From assembly GCF_007833275.1 (NCBI RefSeq), contig NZ_CP042241.1, positions 1,426,001 to 1,490,000 of the forward strand: 64,000 nucleotides of DNA, given 5' to 3'. Numbering within the stretch: the stretch's first letter is position 1; the number at the start of each line of letters is the position of its first letter. Shown here in pieces: positions 1 through 8,253 of this stretch. A program made the position numbers and the translations under genes. The notes below the pieces were generated by a model, which was not told the origin of the DNA, did no database searches, and saw only the letters and a program-made list of their open reading frames with translations. The stretch comes from Salarchaeum sp. JOR-1. GTDB taxonomy: Archaea > Halobacteriota > Halobacteria > Halobacteriales > Halobacteriaceae.

Positions 1-79
1 TAATCCGCCATTTCGATTTTTACTGGTGTGTTCGGGGCCGCCCCTGGGATTTATCATCATCATTGAAAAATGATACCGT

Positions 80-1738
80 ATGACAGTATCCGACCGGCTC
101 GACCCGTACCACTTCTACGAGGACGACTGGGACGATTACGACGCCCTGCGCGACGCCTTCGAGTGGGAGGTTCCGGATCGGTTCAACATGGCGCACTACG
201 TCTGCGACCGCTGGGACGACGACGAGCGGGTCGCGCTGTACGCGGAGGACGGCGACCGCGAACGCACGCTCACGTTCGGCGACCTCGCGGACGCGACCGA
301 CCGGCTCGCGAACCACCTCGCCGCACGGGGCGTCGAACCCGGCGACCGCGTCGGCGTGAACGCCCCGCAGAAACCGGAGACGGTCATCGCGCACGTCGCC
401 GCGTGGAAACTCGGCGCCGTCTCCGTCCCCCTCAGTACGCTGTTCGGCGTCGACGGCCTCTCCTATCGCCTCGACGACTCCGGAACCGTCGCGTGCGTGG
501 TCGACGCGTCCAACGTCGACACGCTCCGGGACGTCCGCGACGACCTCGACGACCACCACACCGTCCTCACCGTGGACGTCGACGACCCCACCGGGGACGA
601 GGCCGACCTCTGGGACGCCATCGACGATTCCTCCGCCGACTTCGATACCGCAGACACGGACGCCGAGGACGACGCGATCATCATCTACACGTCCGGCACC
701 ACCGGCGACCCGAAAGGCGTCCGGCACGCCCACCGCCTCCTCCTCGGCCACCTCCCACTCTTCCTCACCACCTTCTGCAACCTCGACCTCCGCGAGGACG
801 ACGTCGCGTGGACGCCCTCCGAGTGGGCGTGGGTCGCCTCCCTCTTCGACGTCGTCTTCCCCGCGCTCTACTACGGCCGGCCGGTCGTCGCCTCCGCCGG
901 CGGCCAGTTCGACCCCGCGGACGCCTTCGAAACTATCGAGCGGTACGACGTCTCCCTCCTCTTCGCACCGCCGACCGCGCTCCGAATGATGATGCGGGTC
1001 GACGACCCCGACGAGACCTACGACACGGACGCGGTGCGCGTAATCTCGAGCGGCGGCGAATCCCTCGGGCAGAGCATCGTCGACTGGGGCGAAGACGTCT
1101 TCGCGGGCGCGGCCGTCCACGAGGGGTACGGCCAGACGGAGGCCAACCTCCTCATCGGGGACTGCACCGCGCTCACCGAGTTCCGCGAGGGGAAGATGGG
1201 GCTCGCCGGCCCCGGACACGACGTCCGCATCGTCGACACCGAAACGGCGGAACCCACGGTCGACTCCGGGGCGGTCGGCGAGATCGCGGTTCGGTACGAC
1301 GGCGACCCCGTCTGCTTCAAGTCCTACCTGAACAAGCCCGAGAAGACGGAGCGGAAGGTCCGGAACGGCTGGCTGCTCACCGAGGACCTCGGGCGGATGG
1401 ACGCTGACGGCTACGTCTCCTTCGTGAGCCGGAAGGACGACGTGATCATCTCTGCGGGCTACCGCATCGGCCCCGAGGAAATCGAGGAGAGCCTCGCCGG
1501 TCACGACGCCGTCGCGGACGCGGCCGTCATCGGCGTGCCGGACGACGAACGCGGCGAAATCCCGAAGGCGTTCGTCGTGCTCGCCGACGGCTACGACCCG
1601 AGAGACGACCTCCGCGAACGCCTGCAGTCGCACGTGAAGGAACGGCTCGCGAAGTACGAGTACCCGCGTGAGCTCGAGTTCATCGACGCCCTCCCGAAAA
1701 CGACGACCGGGAAAGTACGGCGCGCGGACCTCCGCTAG
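80..1738 (+). CDS. AMP-forming acyl-CoA synthetase (ACSM/acetyl-CoA-synthetase-like)
   Basis: ANL-superfamily ligase that activates a carboxylic acid with ATP and passes the acyl group to CoA in the cytoplasm. Seen: 552 residues, phosphate loop YTSGTTGDPKGV at about 203-214, GYGQTE at about 349-354, and the C-terminal catalytic lysine in TTTGKVRR (Lys545). The overall layout resembles acetyl- or medium-chain acyl-CoA synthetases more than the long-chain type; the substrate cannot be read from sequence. The ATG at 80 opens the family-like frame, while the ATG at 70 belongs to another frame. Its stop shares CTAG with the convergent iron-dependent dehydrogenase, so a role in the same carboxylate or lactone pathway is a reasonable inference. 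Confidence 0.9.
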   Translation: MTVSDRLDPYHFYEDDWDDYDALRDAFEWEVPDRFNMAHYVCDRWDDDERVALYAEDGDRERTLTFGDLADATDRLANHLAARGVEPGDRVGVNAPQKPETVIAHVAAWKLGAVSVPLSTLFGVDGLSYRLDDSGTVACVVDASNVDTLRDVRDDLDDHHTVLTVDVDDPTGDEADLWDAIDDSSADFDTADTDAEDDAIIIYTSGTTGDPKGVRHAHRLLLGHLPLFLTTFCNLDLREDDVAWTPSEWAWVASLFDVVFPALYYGRPVVASAGGQFDPADAFETIERYDVSLLFAPPTALRMMMRVDDPDETYDTDAVRVISSGGESLGQSIVDWGEDVFAGAAVHEGYGQTEANLLIGDCTALTEFREGKMGLAGPGHDVRIVDTETAEPTVDSGAVGEIAVRYDGDPVCFKSYLNKPEKTERKVRNGWLLTEDLGRMDADGYVSFVSRKDDVIISAGYRIGPEEIEESLAGHDAVADAAVIGVPDDERGEIPKAFVVLADGYDPRDDLRERLQSHVKERLAKYEYPRELEFIDALPKTTTGKVRRADLR

Positions 1739-3048
1739 TCCCAGTTGTGGAGCGCGTCGGCGAACACCTCCCGCACGTCCTCCTCGGTGACGGGCCGCGG
1801 ATTCGTTCTGAGGAGGCGTTTCTGGGTGTCGACGGTCTGTTTCGCGAGCCAGTCCAGGTCGTCCTCGGTGACGCCCGCGAGTTCGTGGAGGCCGCTCGGC
1901 AGGACGTTCAGGTCTTTCTGTAGCTGAATGTACTGCTCCTTGAGCGCGTCCGCGGCTTCGCGGTTCGTCATGCCCGCGGTGTCCACGTCGAACATCTCCG
2001 CGAGGTCCGCGAACCGGCCGGGGTCGCTCGCGGAGTTGTAGTCGATAGTACTCGCGGGTGTGAGAACCGCGATCGTCTCGCCGTGGTTCGTGTGGTAGCG
2101 GTTCCCGACCGGGTACGCCATCGCGTGACAGAGGCTCGCGCCCGCCGTTAATCCCGCGATGGCGCCGAACAGCGCTCCCTGCAGCATGTTCTCCCTCGCT
2201 TCGAGGTCGTCGCCGTTGTGGACGGCGGTTCGGACGTTGTTCGAGAGGAGGTCGATGGCCTTCTCCGAGAACATCTCAGTCAGGGGCGTGCGGCCCGCGT
2301 AGACGGGGCGTTCGGCGGGGTCGGTCGCGCGCATCAGCGAGTCGTACTCGTGGGTCGTATAGCCCTCGATGGCGTGCCCGAGCGCGTCCATCGCCGTCTT
2401 CGCGGTGAGATCCGGCGGAAGCGTCGTGGTGAACGTCGGGTCGATCACCGCGGCGTCGGCGCGCACGTGATTGCTGGAGATGCCTTCCTTGATGTCTTTC
2501 TCCTCCACGGAGAGAATCGCGACGGGCGAGATCTCCGCGCCCGTTCCGGCGGTCGTCGGCATCAGCACGAGCGGCGGCCCCGAGTCCGTGACGGGTTCGC
2601 CCGCGCCCGTCGGCTCGGCGACGTAGTCCAGTGGCTCGCCGCCGTTCGCGACGATGGTGCGCGCGATTTTCGCCGTGTCCATGCAGCTTCCGCCGCCCAG
2701 TCCGACGTAGAAGTCGTAGCCGTCCTCGCCCTTCTCGTCACGCACGAACGCGACGCAGTCCTCCACGTCGGAGACGGACGGTTCGCGCTGTGAGTCGTCG
2801 TACACGTCCACCGCGAACCCGGCGTCGGTGAGGTTGTCGACGACGCGGTCGGCGTGCCCGAGTTCCACGAGCGTCTCGTCGGTGACGACGAGTCCGTGCG
2901 CGTCCTCCGGGACGCCGAGGTCGCCGAGCTGGAAGCCGAGTTCCTGTACCGAGTCTCGTCCGAACCGTATCTCCGGCATCTGGATGTGCCAGACCGACTC
3001 CGGGGAGAGGTCGTGGGAGTCAGCGGACACGGACCGCTCGTAGCTCAT
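1735..3048 (-). CDS. Iron-containing alcohol dehydrogenase (hydroxyacid dehydrogenase/transhydrogenase-like)
   Basis: Group III (iron-activated) NAD(P)-dependent alcohol dehydrogenase, expected to interconvert a primary alcohol or 4-hydroxy acid and its aldehyde. Seen in 437 residues: nucleotide-binding GGGSCMDTAK at 118-127 and the four family metal ligands at the usual spacing, Asp221, His225, His308 and His322. The length and insertions recall the hydroxyacid-oxoacid transhydrogenase branch (ADHFE1/HOT), which uses gamma-hydroxybutyrate. It starts one base after the stop of the upstream lactonase gene, so the two form an operon like the bacterial lactonase plus 4-hydroxybutyrate dehydrogenase pair (BlcC/BlcB). 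Substrate assignment is inference. Confidence 0.9.
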   Translation of the reverse strand: MSYERSVSADSHDLSPESVWHIQMPEIRFGRDSVQELGFQLGDLGVPEDAHGLVVTDETLVELGHADRVVDNLTDAGFAVDVYDDSQREPSVSDVEDCVAFVRDEKGEDGYDFYVGLGGGSCMDTAKIARTIVANGGEPLDYVAEPTGAGEPVTDSGPPLVLMPTTAGTGAEISPVAILSVEEKDIKEGISSNHVRADAAVIDPTFTTTLPPDLTAKTAMDALGHAIEGYTTHEYDSLMRATDPAERPVYAGRTPLTEMFSEKAIDLLSNNVRTAVHNGDDLEARENMLQGALFGAIAGLTAGASLCHAMAYPVGNRYHTNHGETIAVLTPASTIDYNSASDPGRFADLAEMFDVDTAGMTNREAADALKEQYIQLQKDLNVLPSGLHELAGVTEDDLDWLAKQTVDTQKRLLRTNPRPVTEEDVREVFADALHNWD

Positions 3049-3852
3049 CTACGCCCACCCCTCCTGTATCCGCTCGAACTGCGCGGGGTCGTGTCCGTAG
3101 ACGACCTCGGCGTCGTGGCGCCGTTCGAGGTCTTTGAGCCGCTGGAGGCTCTCGAACCAGTGCTGGTGGCTCCAGAGGAGGCCCGCGCCGAGCGGGGTCT
3201 CGTCGTCGTAGTTCTCGCTCTGGTAGATCTCGTCGCCCGCGAACACCACGGTTCCGTCGTCGTCGAGGTGAATCATCGTCCCGGTGAGCCCGGGCGTGTG
3301 GCCGGGGAGTCGGATGAACTCCGTGTCCTCGAAGTGCGACTCGCGGTCTTGGTGAATGATCTGCCAGTTCAGGTCGTGGTCGAAGTCGCCGAGGATGTAC
3401 GCGCTACTTCCCTTGTCGGTCTTTGCGCTGTAGTACGCGAACTTCACCTCTTCCTCGTGGACGTAGACGGGAACGTCCGTGCCGTCGAAGTGGTGGAGAC
3501 CGCCCGCGTGGTCGAGGTGGAGGTGCGTCTGAAACACCGCGTCGATGTCGTCCAGGCTGTATCCGGCGTCGTCGAGGTCGCCCTCGAGCGTGTGCTCGCG
3601 TACGTCGTGGGGGTAGAACGCCTGTTTCAGCCCCTCCGGCCAGTGACCGTCGAGGGCGTCCTCGTGGTTTCCGGTGTCCCAGAGGATGGTCGCCTCCGGG
3701 TGGTCGATGACGAGGTTCCACACCGGGATTTCGGCGTAGTCGGTGTCCGGATTCGGTTCGTCGTGTGACCCGAGTGTGTTCCCCTCGATGAGGTAGTTCA
3801 GGTCGCACTTCAGGCCGCCACGGTCGATAACGTCAATGGTAGCATCTACCAT
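3049..3852 (-). CDS. Metallo-beta-lactamase-fold lactonase, AiiA/AttM (BlcC) type
   Basis: N-acyl-homoserine-lactonase-like hydrolase, predicted to open a gamma-lactone ring with a dinuclear metal centre. Seen: 267 residues, HLHLDH metal motif at 110-115 (His110, His112, Asp114, His115), LPGHTPG with the next metal His, FAGDEIY with the bridging Asp, and a C-terminal YGHDPAQF His. The ATG at 3852 follows an AT-rich stretch (3853-3882 on the minus strand), consistent with a short or absent leader. First gene of a two-gene operon with the Fe-ADH. Family members cleave either quorum-sensing lactones or gamma-butyrolactone; the dehydrogenase partner favours a catabolic role (inference). Confidence 0.85.
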   Translation of the reverse strand: MVDATIDVIDRGGLKCDLNYLIEGNTLGSHDEPNPDTDYAEIPVWNLVIDHPEATILWDTGNHEDALDGHWPEGLKQAFYPHDVREHTLEGDLDDAGYSLDDIDAVFQTHLHLDHAGGLHHFDGTDVPVYVHEEEVKFAYYSAKTDKGSSAYILGDFDHDLNWQIIHQDRESHFEDTEFIRLPGHTPGLTGTMIHLDDDGTVVFAGDEIYQSENYDDETPLGAGLLWSHQHWFESLQRLKDLERRHDAEVVYGHDPAQFERIQEGWA

Positions 3853-3882
3853 ACAATTATGTTGGAAAATATTCGTAATAGT
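3853..3882 (-). promoter_or_regulatory. AT-rich promoter of the lactonase/Fe-ADH operon
   Basis: Read on the minus strand, this stretch holds CTATTA followed by GAATATTTT, in contrast to the GC-rich surroundings. The first element is centred about 26 nt before the ATG at 3852, the archaeal TATA distance for a leaderless transcript. Assignment is by composition and spacing only. Confidence 0.5.
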
Positions 3883-3908
3883 TCTAGGGGCGCTACCGGT
3901 ACCGAGCG

Positions 3909-4325
3909 CTACTCGACCGGCCGGAACTTCACGCCGTACCGCGGCACGCCCTCCTGCTCGTAGAGTCGGCGCACCACGGCCTCGACGCGGTCGCCGCGCG
4001 AAACCTCGCTCGGGTCGCAGTCGCAGAACATCCCGGGGAGTCGCGCGCCCTCCGCCAGTTCGACGATGCCGGTGGCGAACGCGCCCTCCCGGGTCTGGTA
4101 CTCGTCGAATTCGGGCGGCGCGCCGCCGGAGATGACCGTCACGGCCTGCACGGTTCCGGTGCCCTCGGGTTCGACTTCTTCGAAGTCGGCGTCCGCGTTA
4201 CAGGACGCGCAGACGCCCTCGGCGGGGAAGTTGTGCGCGCCGCACTCAGGGCACTTCCCGAGCACGAGACGGTACCGGGAGTCGTTGCTCCGCCACCACG
4301 TCGGGAGGCTGACGTACGCTCCCAT
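3909..4325 (-). CDS. Zn-ribbon/OB-fold acyl-CoA-binding partner protein (DUF35)
   Basis: 138-residue DUF35 protein: rubredoxin-like zinc ribbon followed by an OB fold. Seen: CPEC and CASC (Cys25, Cys28, Cys39, Cys42) in the N-terminal third, then a beta-rich OB segment with GDRVEAVVRRL. In archaea this family bridges acetoacetyl-CoA thiolase and HMG-CoA synthase and provides a shared CoA-binding site. Here it is the third gene of that same arrangement, its ATG overlapping the stop of the HMG-CoA-synthase-like gene by one base. It is likely non-catalytic and needed for assembly of the thiolase complex. Confidence 0.85.
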   Translation of the reverse strand: MGAYVSLPTWWRSNDSRYRLVLGKCPECGAHNFPAEGVCASCNADADFEEVEPEGTGTVQAVTVISGGAPPEFDEYQTREGAFATGIVELAEGARLPGMFCDCDPSEVSRGDRVEAVVRRLYEQEGVPRYGVKFRPVE

Positions 4326-5272
4326 CAGGCGTCACCCCCGATGTGACCACGCTTGCGAGCGTACTGCGGGTAGTCGATACTCACGGTGTCGCGCTCGTCC
4401 GGAACGTCGAGTCGGCCGTCGAGGTGGACGGCGTCCGCGCCGTTCCCGCACCCGACGACGGCCACGTCCGTCTCGCCGGCGTCCCACGCGGCGAGCAGTC
4501 CGAACAGGGGGCTGGCCGCGCCCGTGTCGCCGAGGTCGTGCGCGCGCTCGTAGACCGCCGCGTCGCCCGCGACGGCCCGCGCGCCCCGGTAGGGGAGGCC
4601 GCCGTCGGGCGCGGTCGGTGCGAGCGCGTCCGGCGCCCCACTGAGTCCCGCGACGGCTTTCGCGAGACTGGTGCGGTATGCGTCGCGCTCGTACTCGGTC
4701 GCGCCGTACGTCTCCACGTCCCGCGACCCCCGCGGACGGTACCGCGTTCCCGGGAACTCCTCGGTGTAGGACGCGGTATCCCGAACGGTCACGTCGCCGT
4801 CGGGGCCGGCGACGAACGCCACCGCGCCCGCGCCGGCCGCGTGGTCGATTCCCTCGCTCGGGTCGCCGAACGGGCTGTCCGCCGCGACCGCGAGCGCCGG
4901 GCCGTCCGCGTCGAGCGCGTCCCGGAGCGCCCCCACGCCGCCCCGCGGACTCTGCGTGTGCGCGACCGCCGCGGCGTCGCGGGGGAGGCCGAGCAGTTCC
5001 GCGAGCGCGCCCGCCACGTCGCCCTCCGCGAGCGGCGGCGTCGTGGTGGCGAACGCGACGCGTTCGAGTTCTCTCCGGTCGGCCGTGCTGGCTTGGATGG
5101 CGTCCTGCGCCGCGGCGTGCGCCATCGTCACCGCGTCCTCGTCCGCGGCCGCGACGGCCTTCGTGTCGATGCCGCGCGCGTGAACGGACGCGAGCGCCGC
5201 GTCCAGTTCCTCGGTGCTGATGCGCGCTCGGGGCGTGTACACCCCGAGGGAGTCGAGCGCGTTCACGCCCAT
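4325..5272 (-). CDS. HMG-CoA synthase-like protein lacking the catalytic cysteine
   Basis: 315-residue thiolase-fold protein related to archaeal HMG-CoA synthase. Seen: an N-terminal SLGVYTPRARIS segment and DEDAVTMAHAA, both typical of the family. The segment that should carry the nucleophile reads HTQSPRGGVGAL, with Ser108 where the family has Cys, and the usual general-base region reads FATTTPPLAEG with no Glu. Only one Cys is present, near the C-terminus (VVGCGNG). It is also shorter than active synthases. I infer a non-catalytic structural or acyl-binding partner of the thiolase. The start at 5272 overlaps the thiolase stop by 10 nt; a longer open frame to 6055 only reads through the thiolase gene. 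Confidence 0.75.
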   Translation of the reverse strand: MGVNALDSLGVYTPRARISTEELDAALASVHARGIDTKAVAAADEDAVTMAHAAAQDAIQASTADRRELERVAFATTTPPLAEGDVAGALAELLGLPRDAAAVAHTQSPRGGVGALRDALDADGPALAVAADSPFGDPSEGIDHAAGAGAVAFVAGPDGDVTVRDTASYTEEFPGTRYRPRGSRDVETYGATEYERDAYRTSLAKAVAGLSGAPDALAPTAPDGGLPYRGARAVAGDAAVYERAHDLGDTGAASPLFGLLAAWDAGETDVAVVGCGNGADAVHLDGRLDVPDERDTVSIDYPQYARKRGHIGGDA

Positions 5273-6432
5273 CCCTCCTCGAAGACATGCACCGCGACGG
5301 CGCCACCGCTCCCCCCGACGTTGTGCGTCAGGCCGCGGGAGAGCCCCGAGACCTGACGGTCGCCGGCCTCGCCGCGGAGTTGTTTGAACACCTCCACCAC
5401 CTGCCCGCCGCCGGTCGCGCCGATGGGGTGGCCCTTCGCCTTCAGGCCGCCGGAGAGGTTCACGGGGCGCTCGCCGTCGGGTTCGGTCGCGCCGGACGCG
5501 ACGTACGGCCCGCCCTCGCCGCGCTCGCAGAACCCGAGATCCTCGTACGCGAGGAGTTCCGCGATGCTGAAGCAGTCGTGGACCTCCGCGAACTCCACGT
5601 CCTCGGGGCCGATGTCGGCCTCGTCGTACGCCTGTTCGGCGGCGCGCTGGGTCGCCGGAATCTCGGTGAGGGTCGGCCGCTGGAACAACCCGACGCGGCC
5701 GCTCGACTGGCCCGCGCCCGCGATGCGAATCGGATTGTCGGTGAGTTCCTCCGCGGCGTCCCGGGACGCCACCAGGACCGCGCTCGCGCCGTCCGAGGTC
5801 GGACAGCAGTCGAACAGGTTCAGGGGATCCGCGACCGCGGGCGCGTTCATCGCGTCCGCCAGGGTCGTCTCGAACCCCAACTGGGCGTGCGGGTTCTTCG
5901 CGCCGTTCGCGTGGTTCTTCACCGCGACTCGCGAGAGGTGTTCGCGCGTCGTTCCGTGCTCGGCCATGTGCGCGTCCGCCATCTGCGCGTACACGCCGGA
6001 GAACGTCGTGCCGGCCATGCGCTCCCACTCCGTCTCGCCGGAGACGCCGAGCCACTCGCCGGTGCGCTCGCTACTCACGTCGTTCATCACCTCGAACCCG
6101 CCCGCGAGCGCCACGTCAGCGACGCCCGCGCGCACGGCGAGCACGGCCTGTCGGAGCGCGACGCCGCTCGCCGCACAGGCGTTCTCGACGCGCGTCGTCG
6201 CCGTGCCGTTCAATCCCGCGAACTCCGTGACGGCGGGGCCGGGAAGCCCCAGCTGGCGGCCGCCGACGCCGAGCGTGCCGACGTACGCCTCGTCCACCGA
6301 CTCGCGGTCGAACTCCGCGTCGACGGAGTCGACCGCCGTGTCCACGGCCTCCTTGAACAGGGAGCGATACGACTCGCGCGGGAACGACCCGTAATCCGTC
6401 TGACCCGCGCCCACGACGTACACGTCGTTCAT
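5263..6432 (-). CDS. Thiolase family protein (archaeal acetyl-CoA acetyltransferase / SCP-x type)
   Basis: 389-residue thiolase, catalysing reversible Claisen condensation or thiolysis of acyl-CoAs. Seen: nucleophilic Cys86 in VENACAASG, the EVHDCFS motif, and the second catalytic His in GGLKAKGHPIGATG (about residue 335). It heads a three-gene operon (thiolase, HMG-CoA-synthase-like, DUF35) that copies the order of the archaeal mevalonate-entry complex. Because the middle gene looks catalytically dead, this copy may serve beta-oxidation thiolysis rather than mevalonate synthesis (inference). Start ATG at 6432. Confidence 0.9.
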   Translation of the reverse strand: MNDVYVVGAGQTDYGSFPRESYRSLFKEAVDTAVDSVDAEFDRESVDEAYVGTLGVGGRQLGLPGPAVTEFAGLNGTATTRVENACAASGVALRQAVLAVRAGVADVALAGGFEVMNDVSSERTGEWLGVSGETEWERMAGTTFSGVYAQMADAHMAEHGTTREHLSRVAVKNHANGAKNPHAQLGFETTLADAMNAPAVADPLNLFDCCPTSDGASAVLVASRDAAEELTDNPIRIAGAGQSSGRVGLFQRPTLTEIPATQRAAEQAYDEADIGPEDVEFAEVHDCFSIAELLAYEDLGFCERGEGGPYVASGATEPDGERPVNLSGGLKAKGHPIGATGGGQVVEVFKQLRGEAGDRQVSGLSRGLTHNVGGSGGAVAVHVFEEGWA

Positions 6433-6498
6433 ACGGTCGGGTTTCCCGGGGCTGATTCAAAACGGTTCCTCCTGCGGTCACCAACGGGGACGACCGCC

Positions 6499-7407
6499 CT
6501 ACGCCCGCAGGCGACCCGCGACCGCCGCCATCGCGTCGTCCGCGACGGCCACGCTGTCCGTGAGGCTGAGGAAGCCGTGCGCCATCGAGGGATAGTGGTG
6601 GTGTTCGACCGGCGTTCCCGCGTCGCCGAGCGCGTCGGCGTACGCCGCACCGTCGTCCCGGAGCGGGTCGTGGCCCGCCGTCACCACTGTCGCGTCTGGG
6701 AGGCCCGAGTGGTCGCGGGCGCGGAGCACGCTCGCGTACGGGTTCGCGGCGTCCACGGGACTCCGCACGTACTGCTCCCAGAACCACTCCATGTCCGCCC
6801 GGGTGAGTAACGGGCCGTCGGCGTTCTCGCGGTAGGAGTCGGTGTCGAACGCGTGGTTCGTGATGGGGTAGAGGAGCGCCTGCTGGGAGATATCCGGGCC
6901 GTCGTGGTCGCGGGCGCGGAGCGCGACGGCGGCGGCGAGGTTCCCACCCGCGCTCGTTCCCGCGACCGCGAGGTCGCCCGCGCCGCCGAACGTCCCGGCG
7001 TGCTCGCTCACCCACGCCAGGGCGGCGTACGCGTCGTCCAAGCCCGCCGGGAACGGGTGTTCGGGCGCGAGCCGGTAGTCCACGGACACGACGACGCGGT
7101 CGGTGCGCGCCGCGAGTTCCCGGCAGAGGTCGCCCGCCGAGTCGAGCGTTCCGAGCGTCCACCCGCCGCCGTGGTAGAACACGAGCGTCCCCGCCGGGCC
7201 GTCCGTATCGCGGTAGACGCGCAGGGGTATCTCGCCGCGCGGCCCCGGGATTGCGAGGTCACGCGTGAACGCGACGGTTCTCGACGCACCGCCGAACACG
7301 TCGTCCTCCACGCGGCGCGCGGACGCGACGCTCATCGCGTGCCACGGCGGAACGCCCGTCGCCGCTATCTCCCGAATTTCGGCCGCCAGGTCGTCGTCCA
7401 GCGTCAC
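6499..7407 (-). CDS. Alpha/beta hydrolase, hormone-sensitive-lipase-like carboxylesterase
   Basis: 302-residue esterase of the HSL/bacterial family IV type, hydrolysing short acyl esters. Seen: oxyanion motif HGGG at 79-82, nucleophile elbow GTSAGG with Ser152, the acid residue in HDPLRDDG, and the catalytic His in MAHGFLS near the C-terminus. The GTG at 7407 is chosen because it gives the full N-terminal cap; an internal ATG 24 codons later is possible. The gene lies 22 nt downstream of the methyltransferase-like gene on the same strand, so co-transcription is likely. Natural substrate unknown. Confidence 0.87.
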   Translation of the reverse strand: MTLDDDLAAEIREIAATGVPPWHAMSVASARRVEDDVFGGASRTVAFTRDLAIPGPRGEIPLRVYRDTDGPAGTLVFYHGGGWTLGTLDSAGDLCRELAARTDRVVVSVDYRLAPEHPFPAGLDDAYAALAWVSEHAGTFGGAGDLAVAGTSAGGNLAAAVALRARDHDGPDISQQALLYPITNHAFDTDSYRENADGPLLTRADMEWFWEQYVRSPVDAANPYASVLRARDHSGLPDATVVTAGHDPLRDDGAAYADALGDAGTPVEHHHYPSMAHGFLSLTDSVAVADDAMAAVAGRLRA

Positions 7408-7429
7408 GGGCGACCCGACGCGGCCCCGC

Positions 7430-8017
7430 CTAATAGACTCCCGGGACGAGGCGGTCGGGGACGCGCTCGCAGTAGTCGTCGTAGCCGTCGAGTTCGCGGC
7501 GGAGCGCGCGCTCCTCCACGCGGATGCGGTACGCGTATCCCGCGCTGACGCCCGCGGCGACCGCGGCGACGCCCGGCCACGTGCCGAGCGAGAGCGCGAC
7601 GCCGAGGAGTGCGACGAACCCGCCCGTGTAGGCGGGATGGCGGACGACGGCGTACGGCCCGCGCGCCACGACCGACTGGTCGTCTCTCACGGTCACCGAC
7701 CGGTCGAAGGCGTCGCCGAGCGTGCGGATGCTGTACCAGCGGAGTGCGACCCCCGCGAGCGTCGCGAGCACGCCCGTCCAGAACGCGGGAACTGCGAGCC
7801 CGCCGAACGTCGCCCACGCCGGCGCGCGGAACGCGAGCCAGAACGCGACCGCGAACCCCGCTCCTACCGCGACGGACAGCACGACCCGCGAGTTCGCGTC
7901 GAGGTCGGGGCCGCCCTCGCTCCCGCGCGCGTCGTCCACCAGTTCGGGGACGATCCAGGCGGCGTACACCGCGCCGAGCACGTACACGTACGGCGACGTG
8001 AGGCCGACGACAGTCAC
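7430..8017 (-). CDS. Isoprenylcysteine carboxyl methyltransferase (ICMT/PEMT)-like integral membrane protein
   Basis: 195-residue protein with about five hydrophobic segments and the C-terminal signature of the ICMT/phospholipid methyltransferase family: GPYAVVRHPAYTGGF, then a paired EERAL...YDDYCERV tail that contributes the SAM site. Members methylate membrane-associated small molecules or prenyl-cysteines. In archaea the substrate is unknown; a quinone, lipid or prenyl compound are all possible. Likely in one transcription unit with the upstream 38-aa membrane peptide (31-nt gap) and the downstream esterase. Confidence 0.8.
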   Translation of the reverse strand: MTVVGLTSPYVYVLGAVYAAWIVPELVDDARGSEGGPDLDANSRVVLSVAVGAGFAVAFWLAFRAPAWATFGGLAVPAFWTGVLATLAGVALRWYSIRTLGDAFDRSVTVRDDQSVVARGPYAVVRHPAYTGGFVALLGVALSLGTWPGVAAVAAGVSAGYAYRIRVEERALRRELDGYDDYCERVPDRLVPGVY

Positions 8018-8048
8018 GTCCGTGGCGTCGCCGCCCGCGGTGAAAAAG

Positions 8049-8165
8049 TCACTCCTCCAGCAACTGCGGTTTCCCGAACGGCAGACTCCCGAACAGGGCG
8101 TAGTGGACGAGGGTTGCCGCGACGAACAGGACGGCGAGCACCGACAGCAGGCGTTTCGCGTTCAT
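8049..8165 (-). CDS. Predicted 38-residue single-span membrane peptide
   Basis: Short open frame with an ATG at 8165, encoding MNAKRLLSVLAVLFVAATL as its first 19 residues and ending in an acidic LLEE. It has a basic N-terminus, one hydrophobic span and a short polar tail, so it is probably a small inner-membrane protein. It lies 31 nt upstream of the methyltransferase-like gene on the same strand and divergent from the permease. Composition fits coding sequence, but there is no homology that I can recognise. It could be noise. Confidence 0.5.
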   Translation of the reverse strand: MNAKRLLSVLAVLFVAATLVHYALFGSLPFGKPQLLEE

Positions 8166-8253
8166 ACCCGTACGTGGTTGTCGATCGCCATAACCGTTGT
8201 CCGACGACCGGAATCCCACATCGCTAAACGTCGCCGGACGATACCGGTGGGTG

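Noticed and set aside
20-1633. 537-codon open frame antisense to the first CoA ligase
   Set aside because: High-GC antisense artefact: composition lacks conserved motifs, and the plus-strand frame has clear ANL motifs. The same applies to many long antisense frames, for example 8224-9729, 9615-11495 and 42126-43487.
5273-6055. In-frame upstream extension of the HMG-CoA-synthase-like gene
   Set aside because: It lies fully inside the thiolase gene in another frame and is Arg-rich nonsense; the family N-terminus begins at 5272.
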